From CAVXNB01 sp963763085 (lineage in GTDB: Bacteria > Actinomycetota > Acidimicrobiia > Acidimicrobiales > Bog-793), in assembly GCA_963763085.1 (NCBI GenBank), contig CAVXNB010000004.1, forward strand, positions 806,001 to 870,000: DNA of 64,000 bases, in the 5' to 3' direction. How positions within the stretch are numbered: the stretch's first letter is position 1; each line of letters opens with the position of its first letter. Under the pieces are notes generated by a model, which worked only from the letters and a program-made list of their open reading frames with translations, did no database searches and was not told the origin of the DNA. Below, one piece after another: positions 33,977-42,224 of the stretch. The position numbers and the translations under genes were made by a program.

Positions 33977-35434
33977 TCAATAGACGAGTTCATCACTGGC
34001 GATTATCTCTCGTCGCCGACGCTCGCAATAGGTTTCGAGCTCCTCCCGCACACTGTCGTCGAGGTGCGGAGGTTCGAACTGTTCGAGCGCCGTAGACGCA
34101 ATATCGCGCGCGCGGGACGCCGCGTCGGGGCGTCCCTTACGGGTCCAGCGGTCGAAATTGTCGCGTGACGATAGGAGAGGCTCGTAGAAACAGGTCCTGA
34201 AGCGTTCGAGCGTGTGCTCACATCCGAGGAAGTGGCCACCGGGACCGACCTCCTCGAACGCTTCGAAGGCCAAGGTTGAGTCGTCGACCTGGAGCGGACG
34301 GAACGTCCACTCGAGCATCCGCAGCAATTCGATGTCGATTACGAACTTCTCCAGGCTCGAGACAAGGCCGCTCTCCAGCCAGCCCACAGTGTCGACCACG
34401 AGATTGCCGCCGGCGAGGAAGGTCGGCATCATCGCCATAAGCGCCTCGTATCCAGCTTGAGCGTCGGGAAGCTGGCTCCCTGTGTGTCCGTCGCCACCGA
34501 TTCGAAGTGGCAGATGAAAGCGCCTCCCGAATTGACCGGCGGCGAGTGTTGCGATCATGCCCTCGGGCGTGCCAAGTGCCGGCGCGCCCGATCTGAGGTC
34601 GGTATTGGAGATATAGGTGCCGAACACGACGGGGCACCCGGGGGAAACCTCCTGCACGAGCGCGATGCCGGCGAGAGACTCGGCTGCGCCCTGAGCGATC
34701 GCAGCAGCTGTCGTCACGGGTGACGACGCACCCAACAGGATCCAAGGAGAGATGAGGACCGGTTGGCGAGCTTCGGCGAAGGCGAGCAATGTCCCGATCA
34801 TGCGGTCGTCGAAGCGCAGGGGCGAATTGGGATTCACGGCTTCCAGAATCGCCGGCGTCTCCCGTATGCGGTCCATGCCGCCGAACACGATCGCCGCCAT
34901 CGCGATGGCGTCCTCGGAGCGCGTCCTCCATCCGCCCATCCCGATGTAGGGCTTGTCGCACAGGGAGATGAGCATCGACGTCATGTCCAGGTGTCGCGTC
35001 TCGACCGGGAGGTCGATCGGCTCGAGGACTCGCCCTACGACGTCGATCTCGGGAAACGCCTGACAGAGACGTACGAAGTCAGATGCGTCGGCGAAGGAGG
35101 GGTCGGTCCTGCTCTCGCCGCCCCGAACAAAGGGCGGGCCGCCGAAGCTTGCCACGACCATGTTGTCGCCACCGATGCGGACGTTTCGGTCGGCGTTCCG
35201 TGCTTGCATCTCGAAGCTCTCTGGAGCCCGAGCCACCCGGTCGAGGACGTAGTCCGGATCGAGATACACGCGGTGCCCGTCTACGCGTTGGCCAGCTCGA
35301 GCGAAGATCTCACACGCCAGTTCGTCCTCGAAGTCGACGCCGATGTCGCGGACTAGACGCTGCCAGGTCCTGTCGATCGCGTCGAGAGCCTCGCCGGACA
35401 AGATCTCGTACCGCGGCAGCTGGTTGAGCAACAT
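33977..35434 (-). CDS. MttB-like (trimethylamine methyltransferase family) protein without pyrrolysine
   Basis: 485 residues, family length, a TIM barrel of the MttB superfamily. Seen are RLVRDIGVDFEDELACEIFARAGQRVDG, then GGPPFVRGG, an EAVNPNSPLRFDD segment, GCPVVFGTYISNTDLRSGAPALGTPEG, and the closing FEEVGPGGHFLGCEHTLERFRTCFYEPLLSSR. No in-frame amber codon is used, so it belongs to the non-pyrrolysine members that demethylate quaternary amines such as glycine betaine or carnitine, passing methyl to a corrinoid protein. No corrinoid protein gene is nearby. A copy of the cluster motif (35553-35579) lies about 120 bases upstream, so it is probably co-regulated with the muropeptide genes. Confidence 0.85.
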   Translation of the reverse strand: MLLNQLPRYEILSGEALDAIDRTWQRLVRDIGVDFEDELACEIFARAGQRVDGHRVYLDPDYVLDRVARAPESFEMQARNADRNVRIGGDNMVVASFGGPPFVRGGESRTDPSFADASDFVRLCQAFPEIDVVGRVLEPIDLPVETRHLDMTSMLISLCDKPYIGMGGWRTRSEDAIAMAAIVFGGMDRIRETPAILEAVNPNSPLRFDDRMIGTLLAFAEARQPVLISPWILLGASSPVTTAAAIAQGAAESLAGIALVQEVSPGCPVVFGTYISNTDLRSGAPALGTPEGMIATLAAGQFGRRFHLPLRIGGDGHTGSQLPDAQAGYEALMAMMPTFLAGGNLVVDTVGWLESGLVSSLEKFVIDIELLRMLEWTFRPLQVDDSTLAFEAFEEVGPGGHFLGCEHTLERFRTCFYEPLLSSRDNFDRWTRKGRPDAASRARDIASTALEQFEPPHLDDSVREELETYCERRRREIIASDELVY

Positions 35435-35552
35435 CTGTGCTCGCCTCCCTTGGTCGTGCTCTGCAGTGACACAGCGGGCCGATCGTTTTCACAAGACACC
35501 GACAACCACCGCCTGCTGCGGTCGTCGGTGTCCCTGGAACACGGTTGCCATC

Positions 35553-35579
35553 AAGACGTCCATATGACCAGACAAACGG
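35553..35579. promoter_or_regulatory. Putative GntR operator A, upstream of the mttB-like gene
   Basis: AAGACGTCCATATGACCAG, followed by ACAAACGG. GACGTCCA with a nearby GACAA(A)CGG is shared with site B at 53021, and ACGTCCATAY resembles sites C and D. GTCCATATGACC is itself a near-palindrome. It lies in the 209-bp gap between the murQ-nagA and mttB-like genes. Confidence 0.4.
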
Positions 35580-35643
35580 TAGCAGCGCCAGTATCAGCCG
35601 GACCTGCTGGCAGGGAGGCGTGGCAGCGGATCGGCGTACCTGG

Positions 35644-37698
35644 TCACAGCAACGACCGACCCCCGAGCAGCACCTGGTCGACCTGCAGGTCGTCTGTCAG
35701 CACGACAAGGTCGGCAGGCCCCCCGAGGCGGATTCGTCCGATGCCATCCTGTCCGAGCAACGCAGCCGGCCGTTCGCTCGCACCGGCCAGGACCTCGCCG
35801 AGCGGCACTCCGAGCTGGGCGACGTGCCGGATACCGTCGATGAGGCGGGCGGCCGATCCGGCAATCGTCCCGTCCTGACGCCGGACCACGCCGTGCTGAG
35901 CGATCGCGGGCACCTCGCCGAGAACGAGGTTCCCGTCACCACGACCCGAGGCGGCGGTGGCGTCGCTCACAAGACTCCAGCGGTGCGGTGCCGACCCGAT
36001 TACGACTCGCAGCAGATCGTCGGCTACGTGAACCCCGTCGGCGATGAGCTGGACGCTCACACGAGGGTCGGCGAGAGCAGCGCCCGCCAATCCTGGCGAG
36101 CGGGCGGATATCGGAGCCATCGCGTTGAAGATGTGAGTGACAGCCCTCCCGCCTGCGTCGAAGCCGCTACGCGCCTGGTCCGCGTCGGCATCGCTGTGAC
36201 CAAACGACACAACGACGTTGCGTTGTCGGCACAAGGCGACGAGTGGGAGGGCATCAGGCAGTTCGGGAGCCAGGGTCACCATGGTGACGATGCCGGCGCT
36301 CAGCAGCGACTCGAGGAGATCCAGGTCCGGCGGGACGAGCCGCTCGACCGGGTGCGCCCCAGCGCGGAGAGGCGACAGGAACGGCCCCTCGAGGTGCACG
36401 CCGAGCACGCGAGCGCCATCGGGCTCCCGGCGGCTCAGTTCGGCGATCCGCCTTGTCGCCGCGCGTGTGCTGGCAATCTCGCTGCTGATGAGGGTTGGCT
36501 GGTAGGCGAGGACACCGTCCCGGGCGAGCGACTCGCCCAGGCTCGCGAGCTCATCCACCGACGCGACGAGAGCGTCGACGCCCAGGTAACCGTTTACCTG
36601 CAGGTCTACGAAGCCGGGAACTGCTATGCCGCGCTTGCCAGCCGGAAGCCCGATCGCGGCGACGGTTCCGCCGTCGATGGCGACGTCGCCGGGAACGAGG
36701 CGTCCGTGCTGGAGAAAGGCGGCTACGCCGAGGCGGCGCAAGTTCGCCGGGCGGCTCCCGGCACTACCTTCGTTGGCGCGCCTTCCGTCGTTGGCCGCCT
36801 CAAGGGCCGCACGCAGCCCGCCGCCACTGGCGTCGAGCAGCTCGGCCGCCTCATCGGCACGCAGGGCCGAGGCGGCGACAATGCACGCGACCTTGGTTCG
36901 CCACCCGCACGCTTCGAGTGCTGCCGCTGCCTGTTCCGGCGAGGTTCCGGCCACCGCGGACACGATCCGGGTCGCCCTGTCCCTCAGCTTGTCGTTGGTC
37001 GGCCGGACGTCGACCATAAGGTTCCCGTACGTCTTGCCGAGCTGAATCATGACGGCGGTCGAGAGGATGTTCAGCGTGATCTTTTGAGCAGTCCCAGCGT
37101 TGAGGCGGGTCGAGCCGGCGATCACTTCGCCGCCGACTACAAGTTCGATGGCGATATCTGCCGCGCTCGCTATCGGGCTGTCCCGGCTCGAGACTATTCC
37201 GATGGTAAGTGCGCCGACTGCTCTGGCATAAGCGATCGCCTCGGCGACGAACCGGGTCTGACCGCTCGCTGAGATCCCCACGACCACGTCCTGAGGCGAA
37301 CAGCCGAGCGCGGACAATTCGGCCGTGGCAGCGCTACCGTCGTCCTCAGCGCCCTCTTGAGGCCGGACCAGAGCATCACCGCCCCCGGCGATCAACGCGA
37401 TCACGACGCCGTCGGGCACGTCGAAGGTCGGTCCAACCTCTGCTGCGTCAAGAACTCCGAGCCGTCCGGCGGTTCCCGCACCGACGTAGATGAGCCGACC
37501 GCCCCCAGCCAACTGTCTGGCGATTCCGGCAACGGCATCTGCAATCTGGGCGGCAGCGGCGATGACGGCTTCTGGCGATCGGACCGACTCCGCGGCCATG
37601 AGCGCGACGAGATCCGGGACAGCCAGAGCATCGAGCAGCGCGAACTCTGGGCGCACGGCCTCGGTCTCGAGACTTGCGAACGCGTCGGTCCGGCTCAC
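35644..37698 (-). CDS. MurQ-NagA fusion: MurNAc-6-P etherase joined to GlcNAc-6-P deacetylase
   Basis: 684 residues from GTG 37698. Residues 1-300 are MurQ: the SIS motif GAGTAGRLGVLDAAEVGPTF near 73-92, including the catalytic Glu of the DAxE motif, and STRLNAGTAQKITLN plus YGNLMVDVRPTNDKL near 197-237. Residues about 325-684 are NagA: GFVDLQVNGY, HLEGPFLSPLRAGAHP, FGHSDAD, THIFNAM and VSDATAASG, with metal ligands present. MurQ splits MurNAc-6-P into GlcNAc-6-P and D-lactate; NagA then yields GlcN-6-P and acetate, so the fusion holds two consecutive steps. It overlaps the serine hydrolase gene by 4 bases (GTGA). I know of no common precedent for this domain order. Confidence 0.93.
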   Translation of the reverse strand: MSRTDAFASLETEAVRPEFALLDALAVPDLVALMAAESVRSPEAVIAAAAQIADAVAGIARQLAGGGRLIYVGAGTAGRLGVLDAAEVGPTFDVPDGVVIALIAGGGDALVRPQEGAEDDGSAATAELSALGCSPQDVVVGISASGQTRFVAEAIAYARAVGALTIGIVSSRDSPIASAADIAIELVVGGEVIAGSTRLNAGTAQKITLNILSTAVMIQLGKTYGNLMVDVRPTNDKLRDRATRIVSAVAGTSPEQAAAALEACGWRTKVACIVAASALRADEAAELLDASGGGLRAALEAANDGRRANEGSAGSRPANLRRLGVAAFLQHGRLVPGDVAIDGGTVAAIGLPAGKRGIAVPGFVDLQVNGYLGVDALVASVDELASLGESLARDGVLAYQPTLISSEIASTRAATRRIAELSRREPDGARVLGVHLEGPFLSPLRAGAHPVERLVPPDLDLLESLLSAGIVTMVTLAPELPDALPLVALCRQRNVVVSFGHSDADADQARSGFDAGGRAVTHIFNAMAPISARSPGLAGAALADPRVSVQLIADGVHVADDLLRVVIGSAPHRWSLVSDATAASGRGDGNLVLGEVPAIAQHGVVRRQDGTIAGSAARLIDGIRHVAQLGVPLGEVLAGASERPAALLGQDGIGRIRLGGPADLVVLTDDLQVDQVLLGGRSLL

Positions 37699-38774
37699 GT
37701 GAGCGCCTCCCTCACGCGCCGGTGGATCAGAGCGCGGACGTCGGCCTGGTCTTCGACACGTCGGTTGGGGTGGATCGCGTTTGTAAGCAGGACCACGCCG
37801 AGGTCAAGCTCACGCGACACGAGAAGCGAGGTTCCCGTGAAGCCGGTGTGCCACAGGGTTCCCTCTGGCCAGCTGCCCCAGCCTTCTGGCGCCAGCCGCC
37901 AACCGAGGCCGCGGACGTCGGGGCTACGTCCGGCTCTTCTCGTGGCGAATGCCTCGACCGCGTCGGTGCCGAAAACTCGGCCGTCAGGGCGAAGAAGGTG
38001 GCGAGTGAAGGTCACGAGGTCTTCGAGGGGTGCGAACAGTCCAGCGTGCCCTGCTATCCCGCCGAGGGCGAAGGCGTTGCCGTCATGAACCTCCCCCCAC
38101 ACGAGTCCGGGCACCAGCCGCTGGTCCCCGTCAAGCTCGGTAGCGGCGGTCTCAGCGTTGAGAAGCGGTCGAAAGCTGGTGCGCGCCATGCCCAGTGGAG
38201 CAGCCACCTCCCGCGTGAAGAGCTGGTCGAGAGAGGCTTGGCCACAGGCCTCGAGCACCCAGCCGAGGAGCATGAAGTTGGTGTCCGCATAGAAGACCTC
38301 GCCGGACGGCGTCGATCCCGCCGCCCTCTCGACGATTGCCTGAGCGATGGCACGTTGACCGACCATCCGCTCGAAGAAGCGCTCGTCGGTGAGACCCGAA
38401 GTGTGAGTCATGAGGTGGAGAAGGGTCGTGTCCGACTGGGGGAACTGTGGGAGCCATCGTGCGACCGGGTCTCCCAGGGAGAGCAATCCTCGTTCGGCGA
38501 ATACGGCCGCGAGAGACACGCTGCACACAACCTTTGTAAGGGAGGCGAGATCGTAAAGAGTCGACGCCGTGATCGGTGACACAGTTCCGACCCGACATGC
38601 CAGACCGCCGTAGGCGCCAAAGAGGGGCCCGTCCGAGTCGACCACCACCAGGGAGAACCCGGACGGGAAGGAGCTGGACGCCAGGCCGCGAAGCGTCTCC
38701 TCGAGCGCTTCGAAGTCGTGGCTTCCCCGCTCAGCTGTGACGTGAAGAAGATTCGAAGCGCCGGCCTCGATCAT
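37695..38774 (-). CDS. Serine hydrolase, beta-lactamase/AmiE (YbbE)-like
   Basis: 359 residues without a signal peptide, so probably cytoplasmic. The class-C-like serine motif S-x-x-K is ASLTK near 79, the tyrosine motif is YADTNFMLLG near 163, and the third motif is HTGFTGTS near 313. In Bacillus subtilis the murQ locus carries AmiE (YbbE), a protein of this fold that removes peptides from MurNAc. Translational coupling to MurQ-NagA here (4-base overlap) points to the same job, releasing peptide from imported muropeptides, although an esterase or DD-peptidase cannot be excluded by sequence. Confidence 0.85.
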   Translation of the reverse strand: MIEAGASNLLHVTAERGSHDFEALEETLRGLASSSFPSGFSLVVVDSDGPLFGAYGGLACRVGTVSPITASTLYDLASLTKVVCSVSLAAVFAERGLLSLGDPVARWLPQFPQSDTTLLHLMTHTSGLTDERFFERMVGQRAIAQAIVERAAGSTPSGEVFYADTNFMLLGWVLEACGQASLDQLFTREVAAPLGMARTSFRPLLNAETAATELDGDQRLVPGLVWGEVHDGNAFALGGIAGHAGLFAPLEDLVTFTRHLLRPDGRVFGTDAVEAFATRRAGRSPDVRGLGWRLAPEGWGSWPEGTLWHTGFTGTSLLVSRELDLGVVLLTNAIHPNRRVEDQADVRALIHRRVREALT

Positions 38775-39367
38775 GGGGCAGTCCCCGCGGCGCGGGAGAG
38801 GCGTACTTCCCGCGCACCGTATTCCGCCTCGATACGCCGCCCACCGTCGGGGCAGAAGTTGAAGCCCGTATAGAACCGCCGCGCCCTTTCGTTCCGTTCG
38901 AATACCCAGAGGGTGACAGGACCGAGGTGCCTGCGGTCGAGGTCGCGGAGTGCCTGGGCGAGAAGTTGTCCGCCGATTCCGCGACCCGAAGCAGCGGGCA
39001 AGACGTAGAGCGAGAAGATGTGACCCCTGTCCGCGTCGTCTGGGTCTGCGCCGTAGCGGCAGAAGCCGAGAAGCTCGTGGCTCCTCGCCTCGGCGACGCT
39101 GGTCGTCCAGGCGCCCTGGCGGAGCAGAGCCCGCAGCCAGCTGGCGATCTCGTTCTCGTCGAGACCGCGAAGAATCGATTCGGCGACGACCCCCCGATAA
39201 GACTGTCGCCAGGCCGCGACGAACACCTCCGCGAGCTGTACCGCATCCTCGACGAGGCCGACGCGAAGACGGACGTCAAGGTCGATCCCCGGATCCGCGA
39301 TTGACGTGTTCCCTGCCTGTTCGCGATCTTGGGAGCGCGGTTCTTGCTCGGAGGGCACTGCCGACAT
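38771..39367 (-). CDS. GNAT family N-acetyltransferase in the muropeptide operon
   Basis: 198 residues from ATG 39367 (AAGGGAG upstream). A polar tail of about 25 residues precedes the fold. The acetyl-CoA loop is LYVLPAASGRGIGGQLLAQAL (G-R-G-I-G), followed by VTLWVFERNERARRFYTGFNF, a typical GNAT ending. Its stop overlaps the next ATG by 4 bases, making GNAT, serine hydrolase and MurQ-NagA one translational unit. The substrate may be a freed amino sugar or peptide amine, but that is inference only. Confidence 0.83.
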   Translation of the reverse strand: MSAVPSEQEPRSQDREQAGNTSIADPGIDLDVRLRVGLVEDAVQLAEVFVAAWRQSYRGVVAESILRGLDENEIASWLRALLRQGAWTTSVAEARSHELLGFCRYGADPDDADRGHIFSLYVLPAASGRGIGGQLLAQALRDLDRRHLGPVTLWVFERNERARRFYTGFNFCPDGGRRIEAEYGAREVRLSRAAGTAP

Positions 39368-39498
39368 TCCGAGAGCTCCCTTCCGGCTGACCGCCCAACG
39401 AGCTTCGCCTACCGCCCAATTATCGCTGCGATTTGCCTTCTGATACGTTTCTCGCTCGTCTCGGCGATGGGCTCGGCTGTAGTGATGATCATTTGACC

Positions 39499-39515
39499 GG
39501 ACGACCATACCATGG
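39499..39515. promoter_or_regulatory. Putative GntR operator C, between divergent operons
   Basis: GGACGACCATACCATGG lies in the 236-bp gap between the leftward GNAT-hydrolase-MurQ/NagA operon and the rightward transporter operon. It shares GACGWCCATAY with site A, and ACCAT-ACC-ATGGT inside it is an inverted repeat. It is well placed to control both directions. Confidence 0.45.
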
Positions 39516-39603
39516 TAACTTTTCCGCCAACCTCAGGGGGGGCCGCGAGGCCTCGAGGATGTCTGCAAGGCACTGTTGAGGCAACGACGATTGGGAGGTG
39601 CGT

Positions 39604-41175
39604 GTGAGACGTAAAAGGGCTGTTCGCGCAGCGCTCGTTTGGGTCAGTGTCGGTCTGGTGGGCGTACTGTTCACATCTGTCGCCGCCGCGTCGTCTGTCG
39701 CGAAGGCGTCCGGCACGGGAGCGAAGGTCACAAAAGTAAGGTCCGCGTCGTCTCCGTTCGTTGTCGCGGAGACCGTCGGAGTAGAGAAGCTCGACCCTCA
39801 CGTGACCACGGGCTATCCCGACTTTCAGGCGCTCGGGCTGATCTACGACCAGCTCGTCCAGTACAACTCGAAGCTGCAGATCGTTCCGGACCTGGCGACG
39901 AGTTGGAAGTTGAGCAACGGGGCCCGAGCGATCACCTTTCAGCTTCGTCGAGGCGTCAAGTTCGACGACGGCAGCACGTTCACGTCGGCCGACGTCGTGG
40001 CGTCGCTCCATCGGGTGCTGGCGCCGAAGACAGGCGACGCCGCCTCCTCGTTCCTGTCCTCCGTGAAGTCGATCGTCGCCAAGGGTCCTCATGCCGTGGA
40101 ACTCGTTCTCCGCCGGCCGGATTACTCGATCTTGGACGGACTCACCTCACTGAACCTCTCCATCCTCTCGACGAAGGCAATCAGCGCGGGGACCGTGGCA
40201 ACGAAGCCCGATGGTACGGGACCCTACGTCTTTTCGAGCTGGAGTCCTGACAACTTCATGCTGCTGAAGCGGAACACGCATTGGTGGGGTGGCAAGGTGA
40301 CGATCGCGTCGATAAGAATTGAGGCGATCCCCACCGAGCAATCGATCGCTTCTGCGATGCAGGCGAACACCGTGCAGCTAGGCCTGCTCACGGAGCCGAC
40401 GGTTGCCAGCTCGCTGAGCAATTTCACGGTCGAGAAGGTGCTCGACCTCTCGTACCGAACCCTCATGCTTCAAGACAGGAAGGGACCGCTCTCCAGGGTC
40501 GACAATCGGCGGGCGATCGAGTGTGCCATCAACCGCCAGCAGATCATCCAGGACGCGGTCTTCGGACAGGGAAAGCCGATTGGACCGGAGCCGCTCGGAC
40601 CGTATGCCCCGAAGCCGATCGCCTCGCTCTGCGTGACTCCGAACCTGGCAAAGGCCAAGAACTACCTGAAGCTGGCAGGCAACCCCTCCGGGTTCACCTT
40701 CACCGCCATCACTTCTACCCAGATCGACCCGACCGACAGTGCTCAGGCCATCGCAGCCCAGTCGGAGCTTGCCAGCGTCGGAATCACGATGAACATCGAG
40801 AACTTGTCGAGCAGCACGTATATCGCAGACTGGTTGAAGGCCAAGTTCCAGGCGGCGTTCGCGTGGAATAGTGCCTACCCCGAGCCTTACACGATGTACG
40901 TGCGTTACTTCGGTCCCGGCGCCAACCTGGGAGGGCCCGCGGGCTACAGCTCGTCAAAGCTCCAGCAGTTGCTCGTTCAGGCTGACGAGACGCCCTCTGC
41001 AGCAGTACGTGCGAAGGACTTCGCCGCCTTCCAGGTGTATCTCACTGGACGTGCCGTCTGGGTATGGCTCTTCACGAGCTATGACTACGCGGCGCTCGGC
41101 CACAACGTGCACGGAGTCCAATACTTGCCGGCGTACACGGACGCCTTGCGAACCCTTGCGAAGGCTAGCTACTGA
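39604..41175 (+). CDS. Oligopeptide ABC transporter, substrate-binding protein
   Basis: About 523 residues, SBP_bac_5 family. GGGAGG at 39593-39598 favours GTG 39604 over GTG 39598. A signal peptide (AALVWVSVGLVGVLFTSVAAAS) has no lipobox cysteine, which is unusual for a Gram-positive binding protein. Family landmarks are VEKLDPH, LIYDQLVQYN, LATSWKLS, FQLRRGVKFDDGSTFTSADVVASLHRVL, DGTGPYVFSSW and RRAIECAINRQQI. It feeds the permeases and ATPases that follow. Given the locus, anhydromuropeptides or cell-wall peptides are the likely cargo. Confidence 0.93.
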   Translation: MRRKRAVRAALVWVSVGLVGVLFTSVAAASSVAKASGTGAKVTKVRSASSPFVVAETVGVEKLDPHVTTGYPDFQALGLIYDQLVQYNSKLQIVPDLATSWKLSNGARAITFQLRRGVKFDDGSTFTSADVVASLHRVLAPKTGDAASSFLSSVKSIVAKGPHAVELVLRRPDYSILDGLTSLNLSILSTKAISAGTVATKPDGTGPYVFSSWSPDNFMLLKRNTHWWGGKVTIASIRIEAIPTEQSIASAMQANTVQLGLLTEPTVASSLSNFTVEKVLDLSYRTLMLQDRKGPLSRVDNRRAIECAINRQQIIQDAVFGQGKPIGPEPLGPYAPKPIASLCVTPNLAKAKNYLKLAGNPSGFTFTAITSTQIDPTDSAQAIAAQSELASVGITMNIENLSSSTYIADWLKAKFQAAFAWNSAYPEPYTMYVRYFGPGANLGGPAGYSSSKLQQLLVQADETPSAAVRAKDFAAFQVYLTGRAVWVWLFTSYDYAALGHNVHGVQYLPAYTDALRTLAKASY

Positions 41176-41202
41176 CAACGGGCATCCTGATTGACGAAGG
41201 AC

Positions 41203-41238
41203 CACTACCTGCCGATGCGCAAGCATCGGCAGGTAGTG
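41203..41238 (+). other. Perfect 16-bp hairpin with GCAA tetraloop after the binding-protein gene
   Basis: The 16 bases 41203-41218 (ending CTACCTGCCGATGC) pair without mismatch with 41223-41238 (starting GCATCGGCAGGTAG) around a GCAA loop, a GNRA tetraloop. It starts 27 bases after the binding-protein stop and precedes the first permease. Such structures commonly protect the 3' end of binding-protein mRNA so it is made in excess over the permeases. Confidence 0.8.
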
Positions 41239-41300
41239 CTGTTTCGGCCGAACATCGCAAGCGCGACCTGCTTTTCGCGATCGCCCGGCGGCTCGCCTCG

Positions 41301-42224
41301 ATGGTCCTCACGCTGTTCGGCGTGTCGATCATCGTCTTCATCATCCTTCGCGTTCTGCCGGGGAACGCACTTACGAGTGCCCTCGGGACGAGCGCCGGCC
41401 TGCTCACCCACGCCCAACGTGTCGCGCTCGACCACTACTACGGCATTGGGCAGCCGCTACTTCAGCAGTACTGGTCGTGGCTGCATGCGATTCTCACCGG
41501 CAACCTCGGCGTGTCGCTGTCCTCTCGAACATCAGTCGCCTCGCTGATCGCTGCCGCGCTGCCGGTCACTTTCGAACTCGCCGTGGCGGCGATGATCCTC
41601 GGACTCCTCATAGGCGTTCTCTTCGGTGTCTTCGGCGCCTTGCGGCCAGGCCGATTCGTCGATATCACCGGTCAAGGCTTGTCAATAGTCGGGCTCGGAA
41701 TCCCGAGCTTCGTGATCGGTACCTGGCTTGTGATCTATCTCGCCTCGACCTTCCACTATTTTCCCTCCTCGAAGCCGTTCGCCTCGCTGACGAGCGATCC
41801 GTGGCTGAACATCCAGCAGATCTTCTTTCCAGCCCTGACTTTGAGCGCCGGGATCGGTGCGGCAATATTGCGCACGACGCGTGCCTCGGTGTTAGAGGTC
41901 GGTAGCCAGAACTTCGTTCGGTCCGCACGGGGAAAGGGGCTATCTCGGCGCAAGGTGACCTGGAAGCACATCTTCCTCAACGCCTCTATCCCGGTCTTGA
42001 CGATGTCCGGCATTCAGCTCGGCTACCTGCTCGGCGGGACAGTGATCGTGGAACAGATCTTCGTACTGCCCGGGCTCGGCCAGCTCCTGGTGAACTCCAT
42101 CAACGCGCGGGATTATCCGGTCATTCAGAGCGTCACTCTCATCTTTGCTGCTGGCTTCGTGGCCGTGAACATGATCGTCGACGTCCTCTATGCGGTGATC
42201 GATCCGAGGATCCGGAATCAATGA
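41301..42224 (+). CDS. Oligopeptide ABC transporter, permease (DppB type)
   Basis: 307 residues, six membrane helices. LFGVSIIVFIILRVLPGNA is the usual N-terminal helix. The EAA loop is VRSARGKGLSRRKVTWKHIFLNA, contacting the ATPase, and LGGTVIVEQIFVLPGLGQLL is family-typical. ATG 41301 leaves out RRLAS, normally part of the protein; the frame is open upstream without an ATG/GTG/TTG down to the previous gene, so a rare start (for example ATT 41190 or CTG 41187) is possible. That longer form would pass through the hairpin at 41203-41238. It overlaps the next gene by 4 bases. Confidence 0.92.
   Translation: MVLTLFGVSIIVFIILRVLPGNALTSALGTSAGLLTHAQRVALDHYYGIGQPLLQQYWSWLHAILTGNLGVSLSSRTSVASLIAAALPVTFELAVAAMILGLLIGVLFGVFGALRPGRFVDITGQGLSIVGLGIPSFVIGTWLVIYLASTFHYFPSSKPFASLTSDPWLNIQQIFFPALTLSAGIGAAILRTTRASVLEVGSQNFVRSARGKGLSRRKVTWKHIFLNASIPVLTMSGIQLGYLLGGTVIVEQIFVLPGLGQLLVNSINARDYPVIQSVTLIFAAGFVAVNMIVDVLYAVIDPRIRNQ

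Noticed and set aside
33977..35434. Pyrrolysine use in the MttB-like gene
   Set aside because: The frame has no internal amber codon and is full length, so it is a non-pyrrolysine member.
35545..37272. Plus-strand frame of 575 residues
   Set aside because: Antisense to the MurQ-NagA gene, whose motifs are unambiguous.
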